From Mailhella massiliensis (GTDB taxonomy: Bacteria; Desulfobacterota; Desulfovibrionia; Desulfovibrionales; Desulfovibrionaceae), in the NCBI RefSeq assembly GCF_020741395.1, contig NZ_DYZA01000031.1:1-15136 (forward strand): DNA of 15,136 nt, written 5' to 3'. The translations under genes and the position numbers were made by a program. This document shows positions 1 to 6,739 of this stretch, in pieces. The notes beneath the pieces were generated by a model. It was given only the letters and a program-made list of their open reading frames with translations, had not been told where the DNA came from and did no database searches. The number at the start of each line of letters is the position of its first letter. Position 1 is the first letter of the stretch.

Positions 1-44
1 TTTAATATCATGACATGTCATATATGACATGTCATGATATTAAA
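1..44. promoter_or_regulatory. Perfect 44-bp palindrome upstream of the sigma-54 activator gene
   Basis: Bases 1-22 are the exact reverse complement of bases 23-44. Inside lie two identical 10-bp palindromes, TGACATGTCA at 11-20 and 25-34, separated by TATA, so the inner half-sites also read TGTCA-N4-TGACA. The dyad ends 21 bp before the preferred ATG of the downstream activator. Fis-type activators often bind paired dyads, so an autoregulatory operator is the likeliest reading. There is no U-tract after it, so a terminator for an upstream gene is less likely. The window starts at base 1, so the dyad may extend further left. Confidence 0.6.
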
Positions 45-65
45 CATTAAAACAGGGTGGAAATC

Positions 66-2018
66 ATGGCCCACTTCATGGAAGAGATGCTGCTGTCCCC
101 GGAACGGCAGGCCGCTATCAGGGCGCAGAAAATGGCGTTTCTGCGCGGAGGGCAGGTCGACAGGAGTATAGTCAGGGATATCATCGCCGAGTCCTGGGAG
201 CGCAGTTATGCCTACGGCATAGATCCGGTTGCCAACCAGCCCATCATCGCCACTTCTGCGGAGTATGTTTCCACGCTGGAGAAAAATGCGACGCTGATTG
301 AAATAGCCTCGTCGTTCATTGACAATGCGCTTCTTCCTTCCCTTCTGTTTCAGCGCAGCTCCATCACCTTTACGGATGAGCGTGGCATCGAACTTTGTTC
401 AAGCCGGAAGAACACGGGCAGAAATGAATTTTTTCCCCGTGACGGAGGGAAGGATATTTCCACGGAGGACTCCAAAGGCACCAATGCCATTGGAACGTGT
501 ATTGCTCTGAGGGATGCTGTTGAAATTTTCGGTGAGGAGCATTTTGCGGATCGCGGCAGCAAGTGGGCGTGCACGGCCGCTCCGGTCTTCGATGATAAGG
601 AAGATCTTCGGGGCGTGCTTTTCGTGACGCAGCCGTGCACGCTTTACCATCCGCACACCCTGGGCATGGTCAAGGCGGTGGCTTTTGCCATTTCCGGACA
701 GCTGAGGCTAAAAACCATGCTGCGGCAGCAGCAGGCCATGGCCGACCTTATGGAAGCCGGGGCCATTATTCTTTCTCCGTCCTTGAACATAGAGATCATC
801 AACGGTCAGGCCCGTAACGTGCTGAGGCTCGGAGGTGAGTACAGGGGCAGGAACATCATGGATATCATCCGTCCCAACAGCCGGTTGGAAGACATGCTCC
901 ACAGCCCTGTGCCCGTGGTGAACCAGGAAATGGATCTGACTCTGCAGACGGGAAAAAAGCTTTCCTGCATGATCTCCTGTTACCGGTATGGTGGGGGGCT
1001 TGTTCTGCTTCTTTCGGAAACCCGGCGTATGCGGAGCCTGGCCGTGCAGCTCGCAGGTACGCAGGCGGCCTTCACCTTCGATCAGATCATCGGCGAGTCC
1101 CCCGCCATTGTGGCGGTACGTGAACAGGCGCGTATGGTTGCTGGCCGCCATACGACCATCCTTCTTCTGGGGGAAAGCGGAACAGGCAAGGAGCTTTTTG
1201 CTCAGGCCATTCATAACGCCAGTCCCCGTGCGAACAAACCCTTTGTCGCCGTGAACTGCGGGGCCATTCCCCGTTCGCTGGTTGAAAGCGAGCTTTTTGG
1301 ATACGCCCAGGGAACATTCACGGGAGGGGATAAGAACGGTAAGCCGGGCAAGTTTGAGCTGGCCGATGAGGGGACCATTTTCCTTGATGAAATCGGCGAT
1401 ATGCCGCTGGATGCCCAGGTGGCCCTTCTGCGCCTGCTGCAGAACGGCGAAGTGACCCGCGTAGGCGGAAAGAACAGCCGCAAGGTATCCGTGCGGGTCA
1501 TTGCCGCGACCAACAGGAATCTTCAGGAAGCCATTGCCGCCCATGTCTTCCGTGCGGATCTCTACTATCGGCTCAATGTCTTTCCTCTTCAGCTTCCTCC
1601 TTTGTCGGCGCGCTCGGGAGACGTTCCTCTGCTGGCGGTGCAATTCCTGCACAAGTTCTCATCCAGCTTATATAAAAAGGTGAAAGGCTTTACCCGCGAG
1701 GCGCTTTGCCGCATGAATGAATACACTTGGCCGGGGAATATTCGCGAACTGGAAAATGTCGTTGAGCGCGCTGTGAACATCTGTCCCGAGGGAAGCTTCA
1801 TCGATGTGGACAGCCTGCCGCCCTATATAGGAAAAAGCAGTGAGGGAAGCCTTATTCCCGAAGGAACGCTGTATGCCGGGGAGAGAGTCGGCATCATCGA
1901 CGCCCTGCGGCAGACGGGCGGCAATATAAGGGCGGCGGCAAAAATCTTGGGAGTATCCCGCGGCGGGCTTTATGTCAAAATGAAGCGCTTTGGTTTGAAT
2001 CCAGATGAGTTCCGCTGA
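66..2018 (+). CDS. Sigma-54-dependent transcriptional activator, AcoR-like (GAF-PAS-AAA+-Fis HTH)
   Basis: A 650-residue enhancer-binding protein that would remodel sigma-54 RNA polymerase by ATP hydrolysis. The N-terminal third contains the AcoR/DhaR-type GAF signature (GTNAIGT at 138-144, then an FGEEHF stretch). A PAS-like segment follows at about 225-320. The AAA+ core has Walker A GESGTGKE at 369-376, the sigma-54 loop as GTFTGG at 416-421 (usually GAFTGA), and Walker B FLDE ending at 441-442. A Fis-type helix-turn-helix lies at about 604-645. There is no receiver domain, so the signal is probably a small ligand sensed by the GAF or PAS region. I chose the ATG at 66 because AGGGTGG lies 5 nt upstream; the in-frame GTG at 57 has no ribosome site. 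The target operon is not visible here, since the next gene is convergent. The family call is firm and the ligand is unknown. Confidence 0.93.
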   Translation: MAHFMEEMLLSPERQAAIRAQKMAFLRGGQVDRSIVRDIIAESWERSYAYGIDPVANQPIIATSAEYVSTLEKNATLIEIASSFIDNALLPSLLFQRSSITFTDERGIELCSSRKNTGRNEFFPRDGGKDISTEDSKGTNAIGTCIALRDAVEIFGEEHFADRGSKWACTAAPVFDDKEDLRGVLFVTQPCTLYHPHTLGMVKAVAFAISGQLRLKTMLRQQQAMADLMEAGAIILSPSLNIEIINGQARNVLRLGGEYRGRNIMDIIRPNSRLEDMLHSPVPVVNQEMDLTLQTGKKLSCMISCYRYGGGLVLLLSETRRMRSLAVQLAGTQAAFTFDQIIGESPAIVAVREQARMVAGRHTTILLLGESGTGKELFAQAIHNASPRANKPFVAVNCGAIPRSLVESELFGYAQGTFTGGDKNGKPGKFELADEGTIFLDEIGDMPLDAQVALLRLLQNGEVTRVGGKNSRKVSVRVIAATNRNLQEAIAAHVFRADLYYRLNVFPLQLPPLSARSGDVPLLAVQFLHKFSSSLYKKVKGFTREALCRMNEYTWPGNIRELENVVERAVNICPEGSFIDVDSLPPYIGKSSEGSLIPEGTLYAGERVGIIDALRQTGGNIRAAAKILGVSRGGLYVKMKRFGLNPDEFR

Positions 2019-2052
2019 GTTTTCCGATTGCTTTTGAAGCGTTTCCCCGCAC

Positions 2053-4179
2053 TTAAAGTTTTTTCAACGCATGGCAGATAGCTTCGGCCTTGAGCTTCCC
2101 TATGCCGGGCAGCTGCCTGAGATCTTCGGGGGTGGCGGCCTTCATGTCCGCCACGGAATCGAAATGCTCCCAGAGAAGGCGCGCCGTGTGCGGCCCTATG
2201 CCGGGCAGCTGCCTGAGTTCCCCGCTGAAGGCCTGCCTTGCGCGGGCCTGACGATGCCTGCCTATGGAAAAATCGTGGGCCGCATCGCGCACCACCTGCA
2301 GAAAGAGCAGCTCCGGGCATCCTTCGCGCAGGGGCAGGGGATTGCTTCTGCCCGGCACGAAAATGCGGTCGGCGATGTTTCCGGCCCGGCGGTCGGCATG
2401 GCCCTTTTCGTCGCGCGCCTTGGCTATACCCGCAATGAGGAAGGGCAGGCGCCCCTCCGCGGCGAGCTCTTCGCGCAGCACCTTGTCCACGGCGGCAAGC
2501 TGTCCGCGCCCGCCGTCGATGAGCAGAAGGTCCGGCCATGGCTCGCCGTGCTCAAGGCGGCGTTTTGCCCAGAGGGAAAGGGCGGCGTAGTCGTCGCCCC
2601 CCGCTCCCTCGATGTTCCATACCCTGTAGTCTTCCTTCATCGGCCTGCCGTTTTCATAGACCACTGCCCCCACCTTGGTGTATTCTCCGCCGGTGTGGGA
2701 CACGTCGGCACATTCCACGCGGACGATGGGCCGCTCGTCATGGAAGGCAGAGGCAAGCTTTTCCGCAAGCGAGGCCTCCTTCCGGTTTCTGGCCGATTCG
2801 CGGGCGTTGCTGCGGGCCATATCCATGAGGCGGCGTTCCTCCTCACTTCTCGGCACGGCGATGCGCACCGGCCCGCCGCGAAGCTCGGAAAAGAGTTCTT
2901 CCAGCGTCTCGCGGCCGCTCTTGCTTTCTTCCTCGGGGGCGGCATGTTCCTGCGCCTTGAGAAGGGCAAGGGCCTCCTCCATGAGCGGAGGGGAAGCATG
3001 GGCGCCGTTTTCTTCTGCATGTGCGGGAAAGTGTCTTTCTGGTGCGGATACGGAACAGACGCTTTTTGCAGGGGATGCGGCGAGGGTGTCTTCCCCGCAG
3101 AAGCAGGGAGTACAGCCTCCCCCCTCCATGAAGGGGGAAGCCATGCTCGCCGAGGACTGCGGGGCGACGAGGGCGCTTTGCGAATCCACGGCCAGAGGCT
3201 GGCCGGAAAGGCCGGCCTCCCAGGGCAGGTACGGCAAGACGATGCGCGAAGGGATGGAGCTTTCGGCATGGTAGAACTGGCCGAGAAAACTGACGAGAAG
3301 CTCCGAGGCGTCTTCCAGCCCCAGACCGGGCCAGAAAAAGGCGCTTCTGTCCTGCACGAGGCCGTGGCGTACGAACATGACGCCGAGCGCCAGCCCGTCG
3401 GGCAGACTCACCAGGCCAATGACGTCCATGTCGGCGCCGCTTTGCAGCACGATACCCTGCTTTTCCACGGTCTTTTCAATGGCGCGGATCTGGTCGCGCA
3501 GGGCTGCGGCCTTTTCAAATTCCAGGTTTTCGGCAGCCTGTTCCATGGCGGATTGCAGATGGTCGATAAGCTCGCGGGATCTGCCGGAAAGCAGCAGCGT
3601 CACGCGGCGCGTCATGTCCGCATAGGCCTCGGGCGTGATTTCCCCGGTGCACGGCGCGGCGCACAGATGAATGTGATGGTAGAGGCAGGGCGTTTCGCGG
3701 TTCTTCATGGCCCTGTCCGAACAGCGGCGCAGGGGAAAGATGCGGTGTATGGTCTTCCACGTTTCCCTTGCGGCAAGCCCGGCGGTGAAGGGTCCGAAAT
3801 AACGCGCGCCGTCGCGTTTTTTCATGCGGCGCACGATTTCCAGCCTGGGGAAGGGATCTTTTTCCGAGAGGCGGAACATGACGTACTGCTTGTCGTCGCG
3901 CAGGCAGATATTGTAGTGCGGGCGGTGTTTCTTGATGAGGCTGGACTCAAGAAGCAGCGCTTCCTTTTCCGAGGTGGTGGTAAGGAATTCGATATCCGCA
4001 GCGCGGCTTATCATGGCCGAAGTCTTGGCCGTGAGCTGATCCGCCGGGCGGAAGTAGGAAAGCACCCGTCTGCGCAGGTTGCCCGCCTTGCCGACATAAA
4101 TGATACGGCCCGAGGCGTCCTTGTACAGGTAGACGCCGGGGGTGGAAGGGATGGTGGAAGGGAGCGGACGTTCCATCAT
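2053..4179 (-). CDS. uvrC: Excinuclease ABC subunit C
   Basis: UvrC makes both incisions flanking a lesion in nucleotide excision repair, acting with UvrB on DNA. The GIY-YIG nuclease lies at about 12-90 (GVYLYKD, then IIYVGKA, with E78 matching the metal-binding Glu). C153, C165, C173 and C177 have the spacing of the Fe-S ligands reported in UvrC. A UVR UvrB-contact motif spans about 203-237. The RNase H-like nuclease has DVSHTGG (D492), LIDGG (D555) and H635. Two helix-hairpin-helix motifs, each with LRQLPGIG, sit near 655-708. At 708 residues it is about 100 longer than typical UvrC. The excess is a low-complexity linker at about 325-432 that contains cysteines. It starts 5 nt after the purF stop and is probably co-transcribed with purF. 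The second ATG at 4176 is an alternative start, and the upstream ribosome site (AGGCTGA) is weak. Confidence 0.96.
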   Translation of the reverse strand: MMERPLPSTIPSTPGVYLYKDASGRIIYVGKAGNLRRRVLSYFRPADQLTAKTSAMISRAADIEFLTTTSEKEALLLESSLIKKHRPHYNICLRDDKQYVMFRLSEKDPFPRLEIVRRMKKRDGARYFGPFTAGLAARETWKTIHRIFPLRRCSDRAMKNRETPCLYHHIHLCAAPCTGEITPEAYADMTRRVTLLLSGRSRELIDHLQSAMEQAAENLEFEKAAALRDQIRAIEKTVEKQGIVLQSGADMDVIGLVSLPDGLALGVMFVRHGLVQDRSAFFWPGLGLEDASELLVSFLGQFYHAESSIPSRIVLPYLPWEAGLSGQPLAVDSQSALVAPQSSASMASPFMEGGGCTPCFCGEDTLAASPAKSVCSVSAPERHFPAHAEENGAHASPPLMEEALALLKAQEHAAPEEESKSGRETLEELFSELRGGPVRIAVPRSEEERRLMDMARSNARESARNRKEASLAEKLASAFHDERPIVRVECADVSHTGGEYTKVGAVVYENGRPMKEDYRVWNIEGAGGDDYAALSLWAKRRLEHGEPWPDLLLIDGGRGQLAAVDKVLREELAAEGRLPFLIAGIAKARDEKGHADRRAGNIADRIFVPGRSNPLPLREGCPELLFLQVVRDAAHDFSIGRHRQARARQAFSGELRQLPGIGPHTARLLWEHFDSVADMKAATPEDLRQLPGIGKLKAEAICHALKKL
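2098..2217 (-). repeat. 24-bp exact direct repeat encoding the two HhH motifs of uvrC
   Basis: Bases 2098-2121 and 2194-2217 are identical over 24 bp, a period of 96 bp or 32 codons. On the minus strand both encode LRQLPGIG with the same eight codons, including the AGG and ATA codons. Two HhH motifs are normal in UvrC; identity at every wobble position is not required for function. The flanking codons diverge at once. Confidence 0.9.
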
Positions 4180-4184
4180 AGTTT

Positions 4185-5603
4185 TCAGCCTGAGAAGCGC
4201 ACATCACCTTTCCGGTGATATTCCAGCGCCATCTTGTCCTGGATTTCGGGCAGGGGCGTGGGGTATTCGCCGGTGAAACAGGCCGTGCAGTATCTGTCCG
4301 GGTGGGAGACCGAGGCGAGCAGGCCCTCCTGGGAAAGATAGTGCAGGGAGTCGAGTCCGAGCATGGCCGCGATTTCATCCGGCGTGTATTTTGTGGCGAT
4401 GAGGTCGGCGGGAGAGGGGAAGTCGATGCCGTAAAAGCAGGGATATTTGACGGGCGGGCTGCTCACGCGAAAATGCACGGCCCTTGCCCCGAGTTCGCGC
4501 AGCTTGGCCACGCGCGTGCGTATGGTGGTGCCGCGCACGATGGAATCGTCCACCACATAGAGGCTTTTGTTCTCTATCATGGAGCGTACGGGGTTGATCT
4601 TCACCCGCACGCTGAACTGACGCATGCTTTGGGAAGGCTGGATGAAGGTGCGGCCCACATAGTGGTTGCGGATGAGCGCGTGTTCGTAGGGCACGCCCGC
4701 TTCCTGGGCCACGCCGAGAGCAGCGTAGATGCCCGAATCCGGGAAAGGAACCACACATTCCGCGTCGGCCATGGATTCGCGGATGAGGTTGCGGCCCATG
4801 CATTTGCGGCACTGGTAAACATCTTCACCGAAAATGCGCGAATCGGGCCTTGCAAAATATACAAGCTCGAAGACACACTGGCGCACCGGGACCTCCTTCC
4901 TGCCGAAACGGAGGCTGCGGCAGGCGGATTCTCCCAGAGTGGCGACGACCATTTCCCCGGGTTCCACTTCGCGTGCATAGTCCGCTTCCAGAAGGTCGAA
5001 GGCACAGCTTTCGGAGGCGAATACCCAGGCGTCTCCCAGCCTTGCCATGCTCAGAGGATGGAAGCCGTGCGGGTCGCGCAAGGCGTAGATACGTCCTTCG
5101 CACAGGATAAGCAGGCTGTAGGCACCTTCTACCCTGTTGCAGGCTTCAATAATGGCTTCTTCCAGCGTGCGGGTGGAAAGAGCCCGGGCGATGAGGTGCA
5201 CGAAGATTTCGCTGTCGATAGTGGTCTGGAAAATGCAGCCGTCGTTTTCCAGGTTTCGGCGCAGGGCTGCGGCGTTGGTCAGGTTGCCGTTGTGCGCGAG
5301 CGCAAGCTGCACGCCGTTTCTCACCCGCACAAGCAGAGGCTGGGCGTTGCGCGGCTGCGGCTTGCCCGTGGTGGAATAGCGCACATGCCCTACGGCACAT
5401 TCGCCGCAAAGATGTTTCAGGTCTTCCTCATGGAATACATCCGGTACAAGCCCCATGCCCGAATGCAGGTGACAGGAGCCTTCCTTTGCGTTCCATGAGG
5501 CTATACCCGCACTTTCCTGGCCGCGATGCTGAAGGGCATACAGGCCGAAATAAGAGAGCCTCGCCGCGTCTTCATGGCCGACGATGCCGAAAATGCCGCA
5601 CAT
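4185..5603 (-). CDS. purF: Amidophosphoribosyltransferase (glutamine PRPP amidotransferase)
   Basis: Catalyses the first committed step of de novo purine synthesis: PRPP plus glutamine gives phosphoribosylamine. The product is 472 residues with the N-terminal nucleophile Cys2 directly after Met (MCGIFGIVGHED), so no long propeptide is predicted. The glutaminase domain covers about 2-235. The PRPP-binding loop VVDDSIVRGTT lies at 350-360. C243, C389, C439 and C442 (in YCTACFTGEYP) match the four cysteines that hold the [4Fe-4S] cluster in Bacillus-type enzymes, fitting an anaerobe. The frame is open upstream to 5633, but AAGGAGG lies 5 nt before the ATG at 5603, which fixes the start. The gene follows a minus-strand terminator and precedes uvrC by 5 nt. 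Confidence 0.97.
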   Translation of the reverse strand: MCGIFGIVGHEDAARLSYFGLYALQHRGQESAGIASWNAKEGSCHLHSGMGLVPDVFHEEDLKHLCGECAVGHVRYSTTGKPQPRNAQPLLVRVRNGVQLALAHNGNLTNAAALRRNLENDGCIFQTTIDSEIFVHLIARALSTRTLEEAIIEACNRVEGAYSLLILCEGRIYALRDPHGFHPLSMARLGDAWVFASESCAFDLLEADYAREVEPGEMVVATLGESACRSLRFGRKEVPVRQCVFELVYFARPDSRIFGEDVYQCRKCMGRNLIRESMADAECVVPFPDSGIYAALGVAQEAGVPYEHALIRNHYVGRTFIQPSQSMRQFSVRVKINPVRSMIENKSLYVVDDSIVRGTTIRTRVAKLRELGARAVHFRVSSPPVKYPCFYGIDFPSPADLIATKYTPDEIAAMLGLDSLHYLSQEGLLASVSHPDRYCTACFTGEYPTPLPEIQDKMALEYHRKGDVRFSG

Positions 5604-5631
5604 GCGCGCCTCCTTTGCCTGAAGCCGGAAC

Positions 5632-5660
5632 AAAAAAGGCCCGCCCGTTGGGGCAGGCCT
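5632..5660 (-). terminator. Intrinsic terminator between the NYN gene and purF
   Basis: On the minus strand a 10-bp stem (5660-5651 with 5646-5637, one T-G wobble) closes a CAAC loop and runs into six T residues (5637-5632). It starts 6 nt after the NYN stop codon and ends 28 nt before the purF ATG. It should end NYN transcripts, so purF expression needs read-through or a promoter inside the NYN 3' end. Confidence 0.8.
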
Positions 5661-5666
5661 GACGGC

Positions 5667-6392
5667 TTATTCTTCTTCTTCCGTGTGCTCTTCCTGCGCA
5701 GGGCAGGGATTGTATTCCTTGGGATCGTCGAAAATGTGGATTCCGTGCGGATAGTTGGCATGCTGCGGCCGGGGCAGTTTGTTGCACACATAATCCACAT
5801 GTTCGCGCAGATCCTCCGCCGCGCGCGTCCACAAGGGGTCGAGCACTACCTTGATGCCTTCCTCACGGGCCAGTTTCACGGCCGGGACATAGTCGGCGTC
5901 GTTGGCCACGATGACGAGGCGATCGGTCTGCTTTTTGTAGGCTATAGCGGCGATATCCAGGCCGAGGAGCATGTCCACGCCCTTCTGGCGTATATCGGGA
6001 TAGATATCTCCGGCTTCAATGTCGTTCACGCTGATCTCTCCGGCCATGAGTTCGCCCAGGCGGTTGGCATCAAGCTGCCACTGACCGGCCTGCCATGCGG
6101 AGCGGCCGAGGCGCAGCGTGATTTCTGGCGTAACGCGCAGCGACTGGAGAAACTGCTGCTTGCGTGCGATGAGCGGCGTCTGGGAAAAATCCATGGGACC
6201 GCTCAGGGGATGTTCACCCTTGCCGGTGAAGGGCAGGGCGTCGTAAAAAAGAATACGGCCCACGGTTTCCCCGGGGGCGAGGTGGGACAGGCAGTGCCGA
6301 CGTATGCCCTGCCAGTCGAAGTAAAAAGCCTTGAGCGAAATGATGCGCTTACGCATGAATTCGCCGTCGACGACAAATGTTACTCGAGCCAT
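5667..6392 (-). CDS. NYN-domain (LabA/DUF88-like, PIN-fold) putative ribonuclease
   Basis: A 241-residue protein of the NYN/DUF88 group, whose members have a PIN-like nuclease fold and are thought to cut RNA. Conserved acidic positions of the fold can be seen: D9 in FVVDGEF, D140 and D146 in KGVDMLLGLDIA, and D165 and D167 in VANDADYVPAV. The C-terminus ends in an acidic tail (EEHTEEEE). The frame is open back to 6461, but the family motif starts at once after the ATG at 6392 (MARVTFVVDG), and AAGG sits 8 nt before it, so the shorter form is chosen. It is transcribed alone: a TTGACA promoter lies upstream and a terminator follows 6 nt after the stop. The RNA target is unknown. The domain call is good; the nuclease activity is inferred from the family. 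Confidence 0.85.
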   Translation of the reverse strand: MARVTFVVDGEFMRKRIISLKAFYFDWQGIRRHCLSHLAPGETVGRILFYDALPFTGKGEHPLSGPMDFSQTPLIARKQQFLQSLRVTPEITLRLGRSAWQAGQWQLDANRLGELMAGEISVNDIEAGDIYPDIRQKGVDMLLGLDIAAIAYKKQTDRLVIVANDADYVPAVKLAREEGIKVVLDPLWTRAAEDLREHVDYVCNKLPRPQHANYPHGIHIFDDPKEYNPCPAQEEHTEEEE

Positions 6393-6455
6393 TCTAGCAA
6401 CCTTTTTTTTGCAGAAGCACCAATTTGGATATAGGTTCAACCATTGACGTTTTAC

Positions 6456-6697
6456 CGGCATGTTTATGCCGTACCAGGAAAGCGGCGAAGTAAGGACGAT
6501 AGTGTTACTATCTTATTCTGTCAAGAAAATGGCATGGTAATGCCGTTATAAGAGTGCCGCGTCCTCTGGGAAGAGAGCCCGGCCCGGCGGAAAATCTTTC
6601 GACGGAAGCCGTTTCCTGCTCCGAAGAGGGAAGAGTCGGGGCGCTTGCCCCCCGGGCTCGTTCGGGCTATTCTTCTTTCCCCTCGGCATGTATGCCG
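6456..6697. repeat. Three related GGCAT/ATGCC dyads in the NYN-dut gap
   Basis: CGGCAT-N4-ATGCCG lies at 6456-6471, GGCAT-N4-ATGCC at 6531-6544 and CGGCAT-N2-ATGCCG at 6684-6697. Arms are the same each time; loops differ (GTTT, GGTA, GT). All three are in one 347-bp gap, the first in the NYN leader and the last just before dut. They may be operator half-sites or small RNA hairpins. Confidence 0.5.
6496..6524 (-). promoter_or_regulatory. Sigma-70-like promoter for the NYN gene with an overlapping dyad
   Basis: On the minus strand a perfect -35 TTGACA (6524-6519) is followed after 17 nt by TATCGT (6501-6496; 4 of 6 to consensus). Transcription would start near 6489, leaving a leader of about 97 nt. 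The spacer and -10 are covered by the dyad GATAGT-N3-ACTATC (6498-6512), which could be a repressor site. Confidence 0.5.
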
Positions 6698-6725
6698 GGC
6701 GGAACCGATGTTCCGCATGTTTTTT
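6558..6725 (+). ncRNA. Candidate structured leader or small RNA upstream of dut
   Basis: An 8-bp closing helix, GAGCCCGG (6575-6582) with CCGGGCTC (6652-6659), encloses three hairpins. The first is CGGC/GCCG (6585-6588 and 6608-6611) with an inner GAAA/TTTC. The second is TTCC.CTC/GAG.GGAA (6613-6632) with a CGAA loop. The third is GGGGC/GCCCC (6638-6651) with a GCTT loop. Together they make a four-way junction. A second CGGGCT at 6663-6668 could compete for the left closing arm. A TATAAG (-10-like) at 6547-6552 would start transcription near 6558, though no good -35 is seen. I recognise no known RNA family. In GC-rich DNA some of this pairing could be chance. Confidence 0.35.
6699..6725 (+). 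terminator. Terminator-like hairpin immediately before dut
   Basis: GCGGAAC (6699-6705) pairs perfectly with GTTCCGC (6710-6716) around a CGAT loop. ATG and then six T residues (6720-6725) follow. The dut ribosome site (GAGG, 6731-6734) begins 5 nt later. This could end a small RNA or act as an attenuator for the dut operon. The 3-nt gap before the T-run makes it weaker than a textbook terminator. Confidence 0.45.
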
Positions 6726-6739
6726 ACTGCGAGGTTTTC

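Noticed and set aside
708..1652. 314-codon open frame on the minus strand, opposite the sigma-54 activator
   Set aside because: The plus strand shows the full AAA+ motif set; this frame has no motif.
2071..4218. 715-codon open frame on the plus strand, opposite uvrC
   Set aside because: It lies wholly antisense to a clear uvrC, has no ribosome site or recognisable domain, and such long open antisense frames are common in GC-rich coding DNA.
4215..5498. 427-codon open frame on the plus strand, opposite purF
   Set aside because: Antisense shadow of purF, rich in His, Gly and Ala with no family motif.
6393..6461. Longer start for the NYN gene
   Set aside because: The conserved fold begins directly at the ATG at 6392; the extra codons look random and include the A-run next to the ribosome site.
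6558..6725. 6S RNA, SRP RNA or RNase P RNA upstream of dut
   Set aside because: The SRP tip sequence and RNase P core are absent, and a four-way junction does not match the 6S bubble-and-stem shape.
6554..6739. N-terminal extension of dut by 62 codons
   Set aside because: Not dUTPase-like, contains hairpins and a T-run, and the ATG at 6740 has a ribosome site at the right distance.
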